Shown here: positions 18,358-27,170 of the stretch, in pieces
Position numbering within the stretch: position 1 is the first letter of the stretch
Layout: each line of letters starts with the position of its first letter
NCBI RefSeq assembly: GCF_020618475.1
Contig: NZ_CP085336.1
Coordinates: forward strand, 434,001-498,000
DNA: 64,000 nt
Reading direction: 5' to 3'
Source of the DNA: Haladaptatus halobius
GTDB lineage: Archaea > Halobacteriota > Halobacteria > Halobacteriales > Haladaptataceae
Notes under the pieces: model-generated
The model's input: the letters and a program-made list of their open reading frames with translations, nothing else
Told to the model about the DNA's origin: nothing
The model's database searches: none
Position numbers and translations under genes: made by a program

Positions 18358-18577
18358 TGTTACCGGTACTTGGTGCTACCGCCATATAAGTATTGCACTC
18401 CTGCCGCAATTGTTGTGTTAGTATCACAAGGAACATTGACCGACCGATTTCGAATTGCACGATTCCTAATGTCGATAAAATCGACCAGAATGCCGCTATA
18501 AAGGATAATCTGATTCACCCACCAACCCTTAAGCCGGGAGCGACAGGCTTATGATCGCAGTCCTACTTGCACTTAGT
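18358..18577. promoter_or_regulatory. Divergent promoter region, module copy 2
   Basis: A spacer of ~220 bp. A TATA-like CCCTTAAGCC is at about 18526-18535 on the plus strand. On the other strand, CTTATATGG (complement at 18384-18392) is an AT-rich promoter candidate for the regulator. The matching spacer of the decayed copy (16987-17172) has CCTTATAAAT. Confidence 0.4.
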
Positions 18578-19525
18578 ATGCAAACAACAGATGACGGTAA
18601 TGGATCTGATTATGATGTCCTCATTATCGGCGGCGGTCCCGCAGGGTTGAGTGCCGCACTCCAGTTAGGTCGCTCGCTCCGGAGCGTATTGATCTGTGAT
18701 AACAACGAGCCCCGAAATGAGCCAGCAGTCGAAGCCCATGGGTATCTAACGCGAGACGGCATTCCCCCACAAAAACTCCGCCGCCTCGGTCGTGAGGAAG
18801 TAGCGAAATACGGGTGCGAGTTCCAAGAGTCACAGGTGACGGATATCACCAGAGACGAAGACAGATTCACGAGTACACTCGATACCGACGTGACTGTCAC
18901 GAGTCGGAAAATCGTACTAGCGACTGGTGTCAGTGACATGCTCCCAGATACTGATGGGTTCGAGGAACTGTGGGGCAACGGTGTGTATCACTGCCCCTAC
19001 TGTCACGGCTACGAGGTTCGTGATAAACCGCTCGGAGTCCTCGTTACGGCTCCAGAGCAACTCGAACACACGAAGCTCATCTACAATCTGAGTACGGACC
19101 TCGTCGTGTTCACCAATGGGCAGGACGTCTTCGATGAGGAAACGCGGTCGGAGTTCGTCGAGCGAGGGATCGAGATCGAAGGCGAGCCGATCACTGCGCT
19201 CAACGGCACGGACGACGGCCTCGAAAGCATCTCACTCGCGGATGGCCGTAACGTATCCCGTCACGCCCTCTTTTACGCCCCGCCGACCCAACAACACAGC
19301 AACCTCGTCAACCAGCTCGGTCTTCAGGTAAACGAATCCGGACTCGTCGAAACTACGCAGTCACAATACGGAACTGGCTTCACGTCGGTTGACGGGCTCT
19401 TCGTCGCAGGTGACGCTTCGAGCGAGTCGGCTCTTTCGATACCGTGTGCGGTTGCCGACGGGTCAATGGTCGGTGGAACAGTCAACCTGGAACTCTCTAG
19501 AGAAACGTTCGAGGAGAGGTGGTGA
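18578..19525 (+). CDS. Thioredoxin-reductase-like flavoprotein (CPYC)
   Basis: A 315-residue class II thioredoxin-reductase-fold enzyme. The FAD motif GGGPAG is at residues 18-23, the redox pair CPYC at 139-142, and the second flavin motif VDGLFVAGDAS near the C-terminus. The usual NADPH-binding GxGxxA loop in the middle is poorly conserved, as in ferredoxin- or F420-dependent and NAD(P)-independent relatives. The ATG at 18578 matches the start of the decayed copy; an upstream in-frame ATG at 18551 also exists. Its TGA overlaps the next start (TGATG), so it is coexpressed with the methyltransferase. Confidence 0.85.
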   Translation: MQTTDDGNGSDYDVLIIGGGPAGLSAALQLGRSLRSVLICDNNEPRNEPAVEAHGYLTRDGIPPQKLRRLGREEVAKYGCEFQESQVTDITRDEDRFTSTLDTDVTVTSRKIVLATGVSDMLPDTDGFEELWGNGVYHCPYCHGYEVRDKPLGVLVTAPEQLEHTKLIYNLSTDLVVFTNGQDVFDEETRSEFVERGIEIEGEPITALNGTDDGLESISLADGRNVSRHALFYAPPTQQHSNLVNQLGLQVNESGLVETTQSQYGTGFTSVDGLFVAGDASSESALSIPCAVADGSMVGGTVNLELSRETFEERW

Positions 19526-20175
19526 TGATGCACGAGAAACAAGAGCAACTCGCTAACCACTTCTCGCAGATAGCCCACCACTACGACGACAAGCACGACA
19601 GTGAGGCGAAGCCAATCTACAATGCGTGCGCCTCACTCGTCATCGATTACGCCGACCCTCGTCCTGACGACGTAACTCTTGATCTTGGAACAGGGACAGG
19701 CTTAATCGCGCTCGCGCTGGCCGAGGATGCCGGCCACGTTGTCGGTCGCGACATCAGTAATGGAATGATAGAGCAGGCGCGGTCGAAGGCCGCCGATAGC
19801 GGTATCGAGAACGTCGAGTTCGGCTGTGGTGAGTTCCGCGACCCACAATATAACGGCGAAGTAGACATTGTTGTTTCGAATTTTGCCCTGCACCATCTCC
19901 CTGATGAAGAAAAACGCGAGGCTATCGAGGCCATCGCCGACCTCGGCCCCCGTCGATTCGTCCTCGGTGACGCGATGTTCTTCGGATCGCCCGACCCTGA
20001 AGAACCACTATTCGGCCACGGAGTCGATGGGGCTACCGTCGGGATGCTCGTGGACATACTCACTGACGTCGGATTCGTGGTCACGGCAGTCGAGCGTGTG
20101 CATGACCAGGTGGGCGTCTTGGTCGCCGAACAAAGTGGTGAAGAACCGGTTTACGACCCTCAAGAAGACCAATAA
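19525..20175 (+). CDS. SAM-dependent methyltransferase, module copy 2
   Basis: A 216-residue class I methyltransferase with a UbiE/ArsM-like outline: HFSQIAHHYDD at the N-terminus, motif I LDLGTGTGLIALALA, and VVSNFALHHLPDEEK in motif IV. Translation probably starts at the ATG (19525) overlapping the reductase stop. It is coupled to a CPYC reductase and a Cys/His winged-helix regulator. A role in methylating a metalloid or thiol compound kept reduced by the reductase is a reasonable inference, but no substrate motif proves it. Confidence 0.8.
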   Translation: MMHEKQEQLANHFSQIAHHYDDKHDSEAKPIYNACASLVIDYADPRPDDVTLDLGTGTGLIALALAEDAGHVVGRDISNGMIEQARSKAADSGIENVEFGCGEFRDPQYNGEVDIVVSNFALHHLPDEEKREAIEAIADLGPRRFVLGDAMFFGSPDPEEPLFGHGVDGATVGMLVDILTDVGFVVTAVERVHDQVGVLVAEQSGEEPVYDPQEDQ

Positions 20176-20180
20176 CACCG

Positions 20181-21017
20181 ATGTGTCGGATGTTCGCGTT
20201 GCGGAGCACCGTTAGCTGCCCAGTCCAGGAATCGTTGCTGGATGCCACCGGTCGCTTCGACGGCTGAGCGAGGTTAACCCGCATGGATGGGGTGTCGCAC
20301 ACTATGTTCAGGGCGTTCCGCAGATCGTCAAGAGTCCAGACATGGCTGCTGATAGCCCTGTATATTCAGCTCTCTCAAATCAGATCGAATCGAGTTGTGT
20401 TGTCGCTCATGTCCGTCGTGCGACACATGGTGACCACACCGTTGCAAATACTCATCCATTCCAATACGGTCGATGGGTTTTCGCACACAATGGCAATATC
20501 ACCGGTTTCGATGACTTGCGACCGACATTACTGGACGAAATAGCACCCTCTCTGCGTTCCCACATAGTGGGTACCACCGATAGCGAGGTGCTATTTTTCC
20601 GACTCCTGACCGCGATGGCTGATGGAGGTGTTCTTGATACAGAAGCAGGCTAAGTCGGTCCACAAGCACTTTGGGAAAGTATCAGCTCCGTCGTGGATCG
20701 AGTTGCTGAACTGGCTGGTGGTATGCATGACGACACCAATAGTCCATCTGATGAAACGTATATAACGTTCGTCCTCACAGATGGTAACACCCTCATTGGG
20801 CACCAAGGTGGAAAGTCACTCTTTGTTCACGCGCCTGCCATCAATCATGGGGACCAGGAGAGGTCGTGGGCAGTTGAGCAAGAAGCGACTGATCACTTTC
20901 TGCTAGCCAGCGAACCTGCTCATAATTCTGAGGTGGACACCAATCCAACATGGTGGGGCCGTCGGGGTTGGTCCTGATATGACTGTCTGGACCTCACCAA
21001 ACGCCCTCGCTGATTGA
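20181..21017 (+). pseudogene. Class II glutamine amidotransferase-like protein, broken
   Basis: It starts with the Ntn-hydrolase nucleophile motif MCRMFALRS at 20181. The parent is a class II glutamine amidotransferase of the EgtC/YafJ type. The lesions are a stop and frameshift near 20262, an in-frame TAA at 20651-20653, and a frameshift near 20957. In between, conserved pieces remain (VAHVRRATHG, NTHPFQYGRWVFAHNGNI, TDSEVLFF). The C-terminal MTVWTSPNALAD ends at 21017. The gene follows the methyltransferase by 5 bp and may once have been cotranscribed with it. Confidence 0.8.
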
Positions 21018-21119
21018 AGCACTTACGCGCACACGCTCGCTGCTGAATATTTCTTATAGACATGAACTGTAAACAAGGCACGCATTATTTCCATCCTCCG
21101 AGGTTGTGAATGAGGTCAG

Positions 21120-21275
21120 TTGCTTAGTCAGCAGAATCAGCACTGACAAAATGAGCTCGATACACCTGCTAGGAGTTAGTACGGGTGCATAGTCCCTCTC
21201 ACCGTTAACCCCGACTTTCATCAGGAAACCATCAAGCGCCAAAGGTTGGACAAGAGCACCCCAAGTATTTAGAAG
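21120..21275 (-). pseudogene. IS4-type transposase, C-terminal scrap
   Basis: About 50 codons match the very end of the intact transposase at 15075-16664. The scrap has LLSNLWRL, a frameshift, then FLMKVGVNGERDYAPVLT with the conserved DYAPV. Flanking DNA at 21077-21107 (CCATCCTCCGAGGTTGTG) resembles 29170-29200 and may be a transposon end. Confidence 0.65.
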
Positions 21276-21314
21276 ACGTTTCCGGACAACGATAGAGAAG
21301 TGCTTCCAAAGTCA

Positions 21315-21932
21315 TCAGAGGACCCGAAAAACACGAACGGTATCACGGTTACTTGGTTCACACACGACTTGGATCAGGCCGAGGTCAGAGAATACTCGCT
21401 TCCAATTCCGATAATAGAGCGGGAAGTCGTCATGGACATAGCTCACTTCCTTGCCTGTCCGACCGCGTTGAGGGCTGTTCCCTTCATTCTCAGCGGTTAT
21501 AAGCAGATCACTCGTGACGCGAGCCAATTCCTCAAACACCCACGTGTTCTTGGGATGAATGTGTTGAAGAGTTTCCACCGAGTAGATCACATCGAATGCA
21601 TCATCAGGAAATTCAGGGATTATATCTTCGATCGCACCAGTGTGAAACGTTCCTGTTGCAGCGAGTTGCGGATACTGGTCGGCCATCACATCGAACGACT
21701 CGTCGTTGATATCAATACCATTGAGATTTTTGAATTCATTGTCGCGGAGGTGGGCAAGATGACGGCCAGAGCTACAGCCGACTTCGAGGATCGCTGCATC
21801 CTTACGTGCATAATATTCAACCACAGTGGCGAGTGTCTCACTTACCTCGTTTGTCCCGATTTGGGCATAGTACGCGGGTGAAAACTCTTCTGAGCGTTCG
21901 GCCCAGACGCGGTGATTATCAGTCGGATCCAT
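21315..21932 (-). CDS. Class I SAM-dependent methyltransferase
   Basis: A 205-residue methyltransferase. Motif I is ILEVGCSSGRHLAHL, strand-2 acid NGIDIND, and FDVIYSVETLQHI is in motif IV, like small-molecule and glycan-locus methyltransferases. It is monocistronic as far as seen, lying between a transposase scrap and a divergent secreted-protein gene. The substrate is unknown. Confidence 0.75.
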   Translation of the reverse strand: MDPTDNHRVWAERSEEFSPAYYAQIGTNEVSETLATVVEYYARKDAAILEVGCSSGRHLAHLRDNEFKNLNGIDINDESFDVMADQYPQLAATGTFHTGAIEDIIPEFPDDAFDVIYSVETLQHIHPKNTWVFEELARVTSDLLITAENEGNSPQRGRTGKEVSYVHDDFPLYYRNWKRVFSDLGLIQVVCEPSNRDTVRVFRVL

Positions 21933-22068
21933 AGAGACTGTTTCGCGGACAGGGAGTTAAGGTCTATCTTCGTCATGCGTTACAAATGCTAATGATCAAA
22001 GTCGCTGATAGACTTCAGAAGTCTGATTCCGAGTCTTGTATCAGAATCACTAATTATGCTCTATAGAA

Positions 22069-22731
22069 TTGTTTGACCGTATTGAATTGAAAATAACACG
22101 GTCAACAAATTGCATCATACCGAATTTCAGAACAGAGGAGACGAGAAGTACCGACCGACGACGATTTATCGCCGGCGGCATTGGGCTCGCTGTCGGGACA
22201 GCAGCGATTCCGATGACGTCACCCATCGCAGAGGCACACTTTCTACCACAACTGGACATTGATGTCGAACCAGGAAGTGACACTAACCCAATTATTACCG
22301 GATCTGGTGGATATGTGCTCGTTGCCGTTCTCAGTACCGAGGCATTTGATCCTGCAAATAAGGCCGTTCGCTACCGATTTGATACATCAGAAGTGATCGA
22401 TTCTGGAAGTGGAGCTTGTCCAGCATTCGGCGGAAACATTGTCGATGTTGATGATGACGGGACAGATGACCTCTTGTTGCATTTCCCAGTTTCCGAGACC
22501 GGCTTCGCTGACTGTAAGCGTGCAGATCAAATAGCCAAACTTGTTTGGGAACGTGATGAGAGTGGAGAACATGGATATTCGGGAATAGATGACGTTGCTG
22601 TCGGGACATTCAAACCAACCCAACGTTCGCAGACCATGAGTGGCTCTGACAAAAATGACGAGACAGTGGACGACGGCGCAGAGGCCGGAAATACGAATGG
22701 GGGGTCGAAACAGGCTAAAGACGGCTGCTGA
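22069..22731 (+). CDS. Secreted protein with Tat signal, function unknown
   Basis: A predicted Tat substrate: TDRRRFIAGGIGLAVGTAA near the N-terminus, then an extracellular acidic part. That part has four Cys in the mature region and a C-terminal low-complexity Asp/Asn/Gly tail ending in Cys. No ATG precedes the twin-arginine motif in frame; the first start is a TTG at 22069, so the true start is uncertain or lost. The segment DVDDDGTDDLLLHF resembles a calcium-binding DxDxDG loop. No enzyme family is recognised. It stands alone downstream of a divergent methyltransferase. Confidence 0.55.
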   Translation: MFDRIELKITRSTNCIIPNFRTEETRSTDRRRFIAGGIGLAVGTAAIPMTSPIAEAHFLPQLDIDVEPGSDTNPIITGSGGYVLVAVLSTEAFDPANKAVRYRFDTSEVIDSGSGACPAFGGNIVDVDDDGTDDLLLHFPVSETGFADCKRADQIAKLVWERDESGEHGYSGIDDVAVGTFKPTQRSQTMSGSDKNDETVDDGAEAGNTNGGSKQAKDGC

Positions 22732-22866
22732 TCAAGTCCGACGTGCTGTTGCAGCTCCTCTATGAATTCTTTTCTCGATTGAATTTCAATATCCAGCCAA
22801 TACATACAATCACGGTGGTAGAGGACATACACGCCTTTTTCTGCCTTTAACCGCTACGACCAACCA

Positions 22867-22965
22867 ATGCGTACTCGAACGACCGTCGTCATCGGAGTGC
22901 TTCTTCTTGCGCTCGCTGAGGTAGGCGCGTACGCTCTATTGCAACCGACGCCGAATACGATATAA
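22867..22965 (+). CDS. Possible small membrane peptide
   Basis: A 32-codon frame from the ATG at 22867: a basic start (MRTRTT), one hydrophobic helix (VVIGVLLLALAEVGAYALL) and a short polar tail. It could be a real small membrane peptide or the leader of a truncated gene. A TTTAAC element lies ~20 bp upstream. Nothing else supports it. Confidence 0.3.
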   Translation: MRTRTTVVIGVLLLALAEVGAYALLQPTPNTI

Positions 22966-22992
22966 GGGTAGGCGTCTGTGCCATCCAACTCT

Positions 22993-23022
22993 ATGCATTG
23001 AGAACGCCAGTCTCAACTTCTG
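22993..23022. repeat. Dispersed palindromic repeat, copy 3
   Basis: Third copy of the 30-bp ATGCATTGAGA repeat, with AACGCCAG as spacer variant. It lies 11 bp before the second copy of the 83-bp dispersed repeat. Confidence 0.65.
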
Positions 23023-23032
23023 AGCAACGTGA

Positions 23033-23115
23033 GAGATGAGACTACAGTAGGTATAGAGGCCCCAGAATGCGCGATTTCGACCGATCCTACCAGCTGCAAC
23101 CGTTTCAAACTAGAG
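23033..23115. repeat. Dispersed 83-bp repeat, copy 2
   Basis: Gapless match to 2318-2400, in gene-free DNA between the secreted-protein gene and the SDR gene. Together with the palindromic repeat just before it, it may mark a transposon remnant. Confidence 0.6.
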
Positions 23116-23259
23116 TTTGAAGGTCGATCCTACTTACGAGAGCCATGACGGATTCAGAAGACATTCAGAGATGGGTATGAATCACTCCATCTACCAGTAA
23201 ATTGCTCAATGGATATTATCCTCTCCACCGAACGTAAGCCCGAATCGGCAATTCCACGA

Positions 23260-24054
23260 TCACCACCCGACTTCCCAGCCGCCAGTCGCGCGGATATTCT
23301 GGCCGGTCAGCCACCGTGCATTGTCATTTACGAGAAAAGCGACAATGTCAGCGATATCGTCTGCTTGACCGCGACGACCAAGTGGTGTCTGCTCCACCAT
23401 TCTCTTGACTGTCCCATCGCTCATGATGAGCCCATCGGTGTCAGTGACACCGGGTGAAACCGTATTCACTCGGATGTCGCGCTCGCCGAGTTCTTCGGCA
23501 AGTGCAATTACCATTTGTTCGCCAGCCGCTTTGCTGCCGGCATAGGGACCGGTTCCCGAGCCACCTCTGGACGTTCCCACCGTCGAGAAATCCACGATCC
23601 GTCCACCGTCAGCGATACGATTCGCTGCTTCTCGGAGAACGAAGAAGGTTCCCTTCGCGTTCACGTCGAACATCCGGTCGAAGTCCGCTTCGGTGAAATC
23701 CTGAATAGATCCACAAATAGATGTCCCAGCAGCGTTGATGACGATATCCACAGTTCCAAACGCAGCTTCGGCCTCGTCGAACAATCGTTCGACATCGTCT
23801 GCCTTACTTACGTCTCCCTTCACGGCGATTGCCTCGCCGCCGTCGGCTTCAATTACGTCGATAGTGTCTCTCCTTGCTTCTTCGTTCGTGACGTAGTTTA
23901 CCAGAACCGAAGCACCGTCGGTGGCGAGTTGCTCGGCGATTGCGCGACCGATACCGCGTGACGAGCCAGTCACGATAGCGACATCTTCGTTGAGTGTATT
24001 CGTTGTCTGTGCACCGCCGTCCGTTTGTATGTATTTCTCGTTAAATTTGTTCAT
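23260..24054 (-). CDS. Short-chain dehydrogenase/reductase (FabG-like)
   Basis: A 264-residue classical SDR. It has the NAD(P)-binding motif TGSSRGIGRA, NAAG in strand 4, the catalytic YAGSK with an upstream Ser in FSTVGTS, and the C-terminal GQNIRATGGW typical of 3-oxoacyl-ACP-reductase-like proteins. About 25 extra residues precede the Rossmann fold, so a later start is possible. It is monocistronic, next to the arsenical permease but in its own unit. The substrate cannot be assigned. Confidence 0.85.
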   Translation of the reverse strand: MNKFNEKYIQTDGGAQTTNTLNEDVAIVTGSSRGIGRAIAEQLATDGASVLVNYVTNEEARRDTIDVIEADGGEAIAVKGDVSKADDVERLFDEAEAAFGTVDIVINAAGTSICGSIQDFTEADFDRMFDVNAKGTFFVLREAANRIADGGRIVDFSTVGTSRGGSGTGPYAGSKAAGEQMVIALAEELGERDIRVNTVSPGVTDTDGLIMSDGTVKRMVEQTPLGRRGQADDIADIVAFLVNDNARWLTGQNIRATGGWEVGW

Positions 24055-24244
24055 GAGTAAGGTATTTATTTTGGATTATTGCCACTATACTACTATTCCA
24101 TTGCAGTGAGCGTGCGGTGCTGTTTGTACCGACGGGTTCTCTCCGGTATCACTGGTCCTCCTCCATTGGATGGTTCGTACCGTGTGATCGGATTTGTTTC
24201 TTGAATTGACATGAGTTAACTCGTGTTTTTGCATTGTTCGATGA

Positions 24245-25204
24245 TTAAACGAGGAAGAGATTGAATGCGAGACCGACGATGATACCGATTGCGACGACAG
24301 TCCCGGCGTAGACGAGCAATAGACGACGGTCGAAAAGTTTGTTCAAGAGGATGAGGTTCGGGATGCTCACACCTGCACCGCCGATAACAAACGCGAGGAC
24401 GGTGCCAATCGCGATTCCTTGTTCGCTGAGAGACGCCGCAATGGGAAGCATCCCGCTGAGACTGACGTAGACAGGCGCTCCGGCCAAGGCTGCCAGCGGG
24501 ATAGCGAGTGGATTCTCCGGGCCGAGCACGGTCTGTAGCACGTCAACGGGAACAACTCCATGGATAAGTGCCCCAATTACCATGCCAAGCACTAGATACG
24601 GAAAGGTGTCGACGAAGAACGCCCATGCGTCACTCGTCGCCGTCTCAAAGTGCTGTCTGTGGGTCTGCTCTGTGGACGTTGTCTTCCCACTATAGCGATC
24701 GCCTGTGCCTCCGTCCGCTACAGCGGCTTGGTTGGTATTATTCACGATACGGACATTCTTGACGTGCGCGTCTACTCCCAACCGGCCGATGACGAGCCCA
24801 CCGACGATGGCAGCCATGAACGTCATAACGACGTACCAGACAGTCACTTCGATGCCAAACAACCCGAGAAGCAACAACACAGCGATCTCGTTGACGAGCG
24901 GTGAAGCGAGGAGAAAGGAGAACGCAAGCCCGAGAGGTGCACCCGCTTGAAGCAATCCGGCCAGCACAGGTACGGTCGAGCACGAGCAAAACGGCGTCAC
25001 TGCACCCAATCCAGCAGCGGCCACGTTGCCAGTGCCTTCATCGTAGCTGCGAAGTGTTCGCTCGATCGTTTCCGGTGGTAGATATTCCCCTGTCAATCCT
25101 ACGAGGAACGATGCGCCGAGGAACAGGGGGACGAGAACAATGGCAAGGTGGACGAAGTACTCCACCGAATCGAGGAGACCACTCCCGAGACCGGTTGGAA
25201 GCAC
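24245..25204 (-). CDS. ArsP/DUF318-family permease
   Basis: A polytopic permease of the UPF0718/ArsP family (PF03773), two membrane halves of about four helices joined by a polar loop near residues 165-190. The signature TPFCSCSTVPV in the first half holds the Cys pair that in ArsP binds trivalent organoarsenicals; GAPVYVSLSGMLP is the matching motif in the second half. The likely start is a GTG at 25204, two bases after the ArsR stop; an in-frame ATG at 25240 would overlap arsR. Coupling to ArsR supports a role in arsenical export. Confidence 0.85.
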   Translation of the reverse strand: MLPTGLGSGLLDSVEYFVHLAIVLVPLFLGASFLVGLTGEYLPPETIERTLRSYDEGTGNVAAAGLGAVTPFCSCSTVPVLAGLLQAGAPLGLAFSFLLASPLVNEIAVLLLLGLFGIEVTVWYVVMTFMAAIVGGLVIGRLGVDAHVKNVRIVNNTNQAAVADGGTGDRYSGKTTSTEQTHRQHFETATSDAWAFFVDTFPYLVLGMVIGALIHGVVPVDVLQTVLGPENPLAIPLAALAGAPVYVSLSGMLPIAASLSEQGIAIGTVLAFVIGGAGVSIPNLILLNKLFDRRLLLVYAGTVVAIGIIVGLAFNLFLV

Positions 25205-25205
25205 C

Positions 25206-25589
25206 TCAGGCGTCCTCCTGGATAGCACGGGCGAGATCAAGTAGTTCGAATACTGCGGTATCGGCGATTCGGTAGAAACTCCACTTGCCTTTCTTTCGGG
25301 ATTTGACCAGCCCTGCCTCTTTCAGTTTTCGGAGGTGAGTGGCAACGGTGGACTGAGGTGCGTCGAGTATGACCTGTAATTCACAGCCACAACACTCGCC
25401 CTCACGGAGTACCTCAAGAACACGGAGCCGATCCTCGTTGCTAAGCGCTTTGAATACGGTTTTTTGACCAGCAACGTCTCGCTCAGACGGCTGGATCTCC
25501 TGCAAAGCGGCGATTTTCGCTTCCGGATTGTCATACAACCGATCGAGGGTGTTGTAGACTTCGTCGGGTGGGAAGTCTATTTCAGTCAT
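25206..25589 (-). CDS. arsR: ArsR-family metalloid-responsive repressor
   Basis: A 127-residue ArsR/SmtB winged helix. The sensor helix carries GECCGCELQVIL, three Cys in the place of the classic ELCVCDL, suited to As(III). TVATHLRKLKEAGLV is the recognition helix and wing start. The ATG at 25589 (MTEIDFPPDEVY) is chosen because upstream sequence in this frame is explained by the Cys-Cys peptide gene in another frame. The gene is directly followed by the permease gene and most likely represses the operon. Confidence 0.85.
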   Translation of the reverse strand: MTEIDFPPDEVYNTLDRLYDNPEAKIAALQEIQPSERDVAGQKTVFKALSNEDRLRVLEVLREGECCGCELQVILDAPQSTVATHLRKLKEAGLVKSRKKGKWSFYRIADTAVFELLDLARAIQEDA

Positions 25590-25611
25590 ATCGTAGTTTT
25601 CCGATTCAATA

Positions 25612-25755
25612 TTACTCGCAGCAGCTCTCGGATTCAACCTCCGATGGATTTGCTGAAACCTCTTCGAGAGTAGTTTCGCAGCAGTCTGTCCCTTCACCTT
25701 TTTCATAGCGATTCACGATCTGATTCCAGATACGACCGATGCTGTTCTTTGCCAT
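25612..25755 (-). CDS. Small Cys-Cys peptide of the arsenic locus
   Basis: A 47-residue frame from the ATG at 25755 to the TAA at 25612. It has a basic amphipathic N-terminus (MAKNSIGRIWNQIVNRYEKG) and two vicinal Cys pairs (residues 25-26 and 45-46) in acidic context. It sits 22 bp upstream of arsR in the same direction. Vicinal thiols bind As(III), so a metalloid chaperone or scavenger feeding ArsR or the permease is a fair inference. The size, position and codon pattern support a real gene, but no characterised homologue is known to me. Confidence 0.6.
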   Translation of the reverse strand: MAKNSIGRIWNQIVNRYEKGEGTDCCETTLEEVSANPSEVESESCCE

Positions 25756-25950
25756 CGCATCATATTGTATTTTCACAATCTATATGAAGCTTGCGATGGG
25801 TGGCTTAGACGCAAACTCTGCCGCCAGGACCGAACAAAGCACCCGAGAACTACGACTCAGAAATGTCATGCTCAAAGAGAAAAGAATTACCGACCGTAGG
25901 TCTCGTCGTAGAAGTATACTATCACATCTCCATTAGTCTCAGTACGCCGT

Positions 25951-26166
25951 TTATCTTCGGCGTCTGAGAACATACGCAAGACCGCAAAGCGCTAGTGCCA
26001 TCGGGATTGCTTGGGTCAGGGCAGGCACAAGCGGCGTCCCACGATACCCGAGGAATGCTACCCAGCCGACTAGCCACGCCCCAGCGAACAATGTGGCCCA
26101 GTGGGCTGGTGAGCGCTGGTAAGGAGTCGCATGCAACGACTCTGAGGCGGGACGATCGTCCGTCAT
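25951..26166 (-). CDS. Small two-helix membrane protein
   Basis: A 71-residue protein with a polar N-terminus and two hydrophobic segments (ATLFAGAWLVGWVAFLGY and ALTQAIPMALALCGLAYVL) ending in LRRRR. Its start overlaps the end of the frameshifted arsenate-reductase-like gene by 4 bp, so it was probably cotranscribed with it. The function is unknown. Confidence 0.55.
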   Translation of the reverse strand: MTDDRPASESLHATPYQRSPAHWATLFAGAWLVGWVAFLGYRGTPLVPALTQAIPMALALCGLAYVLRRRR

Positions 26167-26642
26167 TGTATCATGTCTGCACTGTCGAGCATGTTAGAGC
26201 GATCCCTCTTCGATCTCGACGAACAACGCCGTGACGCGTCCTTCAATCTCATCACGGATCTCGCGGACTCGCTCCAAATCCTCTCCATCAGGATCGTCCA
26301 ACGCCCAGTCGCGCACATCGACATCACTCCAACCTCGTCGACATCCAGCGTCGAACATCCCATTGTCGCAACGTAATCATACGACTGGAGTTCGTCGATC
26401 GTGATTTCACGCGGTGTTCGATCAGAGAGATCGACCCCTGCTTCATCCATTACCTCGATCACTTCCTCGTGGACGTGGTCGGCCGGATGCGTCCCACCAG
26501 TCAGAATTCGAATCTGGTCGTCAAGACCGCGGCGGGCGCGTTCTCGTTCTGCGAACGCCGTGGACATCTGCGAGCGGCCAGCGTTTTGGATGCACATGAA
26601 GGCGATACGAATCAGATCAACCGAATCAGTAGTGGTAGACAT
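26163..26642 (-). pseudogene. Arsenate reductase-like (LMW phosphatase fold), frameshifted
   Basis: The N-terminal ~95 residues are a good ArsC/low-molecular-weight phosphatase domain, with the catalytic loop CIQNAGRSQ and ADHVHEEVIEVMDEAG. Near 26330 the frame changes. The family C-terminus (VRDWALDDPDGEDLERV, with the catalytic Asp-Pro) is still present but in another frame, ending at 26194. The protein read in the original frame lacks the general-acid Asp and has an unrelated tail. The gene therefore looks inactivated by a single indel, unless programmed frameshifting or a sequencing error is involved. Confidence 0.75.
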
Positions 26643-26657
26643 TGGTTTTGATATTGA

Positions 26658-27107
26658 TTAGTCGCCGTTCGTGGTCGGCTCAGGAGCAGATGGTTCGGAA
26701 TGTCGCGTTTCGGAGCCAGCCCAGTCGAGTTTCTGCTGGAAGTAGAGGGCGACATTGACCAGCGCGAGTAAGACCGGCACTTCGATGAGCGGGCCAATGA
26801 CGGTCGCGAAGGCGACTCCGGAGCCGACACCGAACACCGCAACAGCGACCGCAATTGCTAGCTCGAAGTTGTTCGAGGCCGCCGTGAACCCGATCGCAGT
26901 CGTCGTCGAGTAGTCTGCACCGATACCGCGCCCCATACCGAAGCTCACAAAGAACATCACCACGAAGTAGATCGTCAGCGGGACGGCGATCAACAGGACG
27001 TCCGCCGGTGCGGCGACGATGTTCTCGCCCTGCGTGGCGAACATCACGATGATGGTAAACAGCAGCGCCACCAAATGCCAATCAACACACTCTAATGAGC
27101 AGATCAA
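26658..27107 (-). pseudogene. Arsenite efflux pump Acr3, C-terminal half
   Basis: It encodes the last ~140 residues of an ACR3-type arsenite permease: [19 protein letters not shown], then [16 protein letters not shown] with the conserved SNNFELA helix, then a polar tail. The N-terminal half with the transport Cys is absent, and sequence upstream of about 27090 is unrelated, so this is a truncated gene. Together with the frameshifted reductase, the arsenate arm of the locus is dead here. Confidence 0.8.
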
Positions 27108-27170
27108 CCGCTCACCGCATTGAGTAGAGGAGACTGGCGAACTCTGAGAGCGAAGGGCGAAGCGAGGCCA

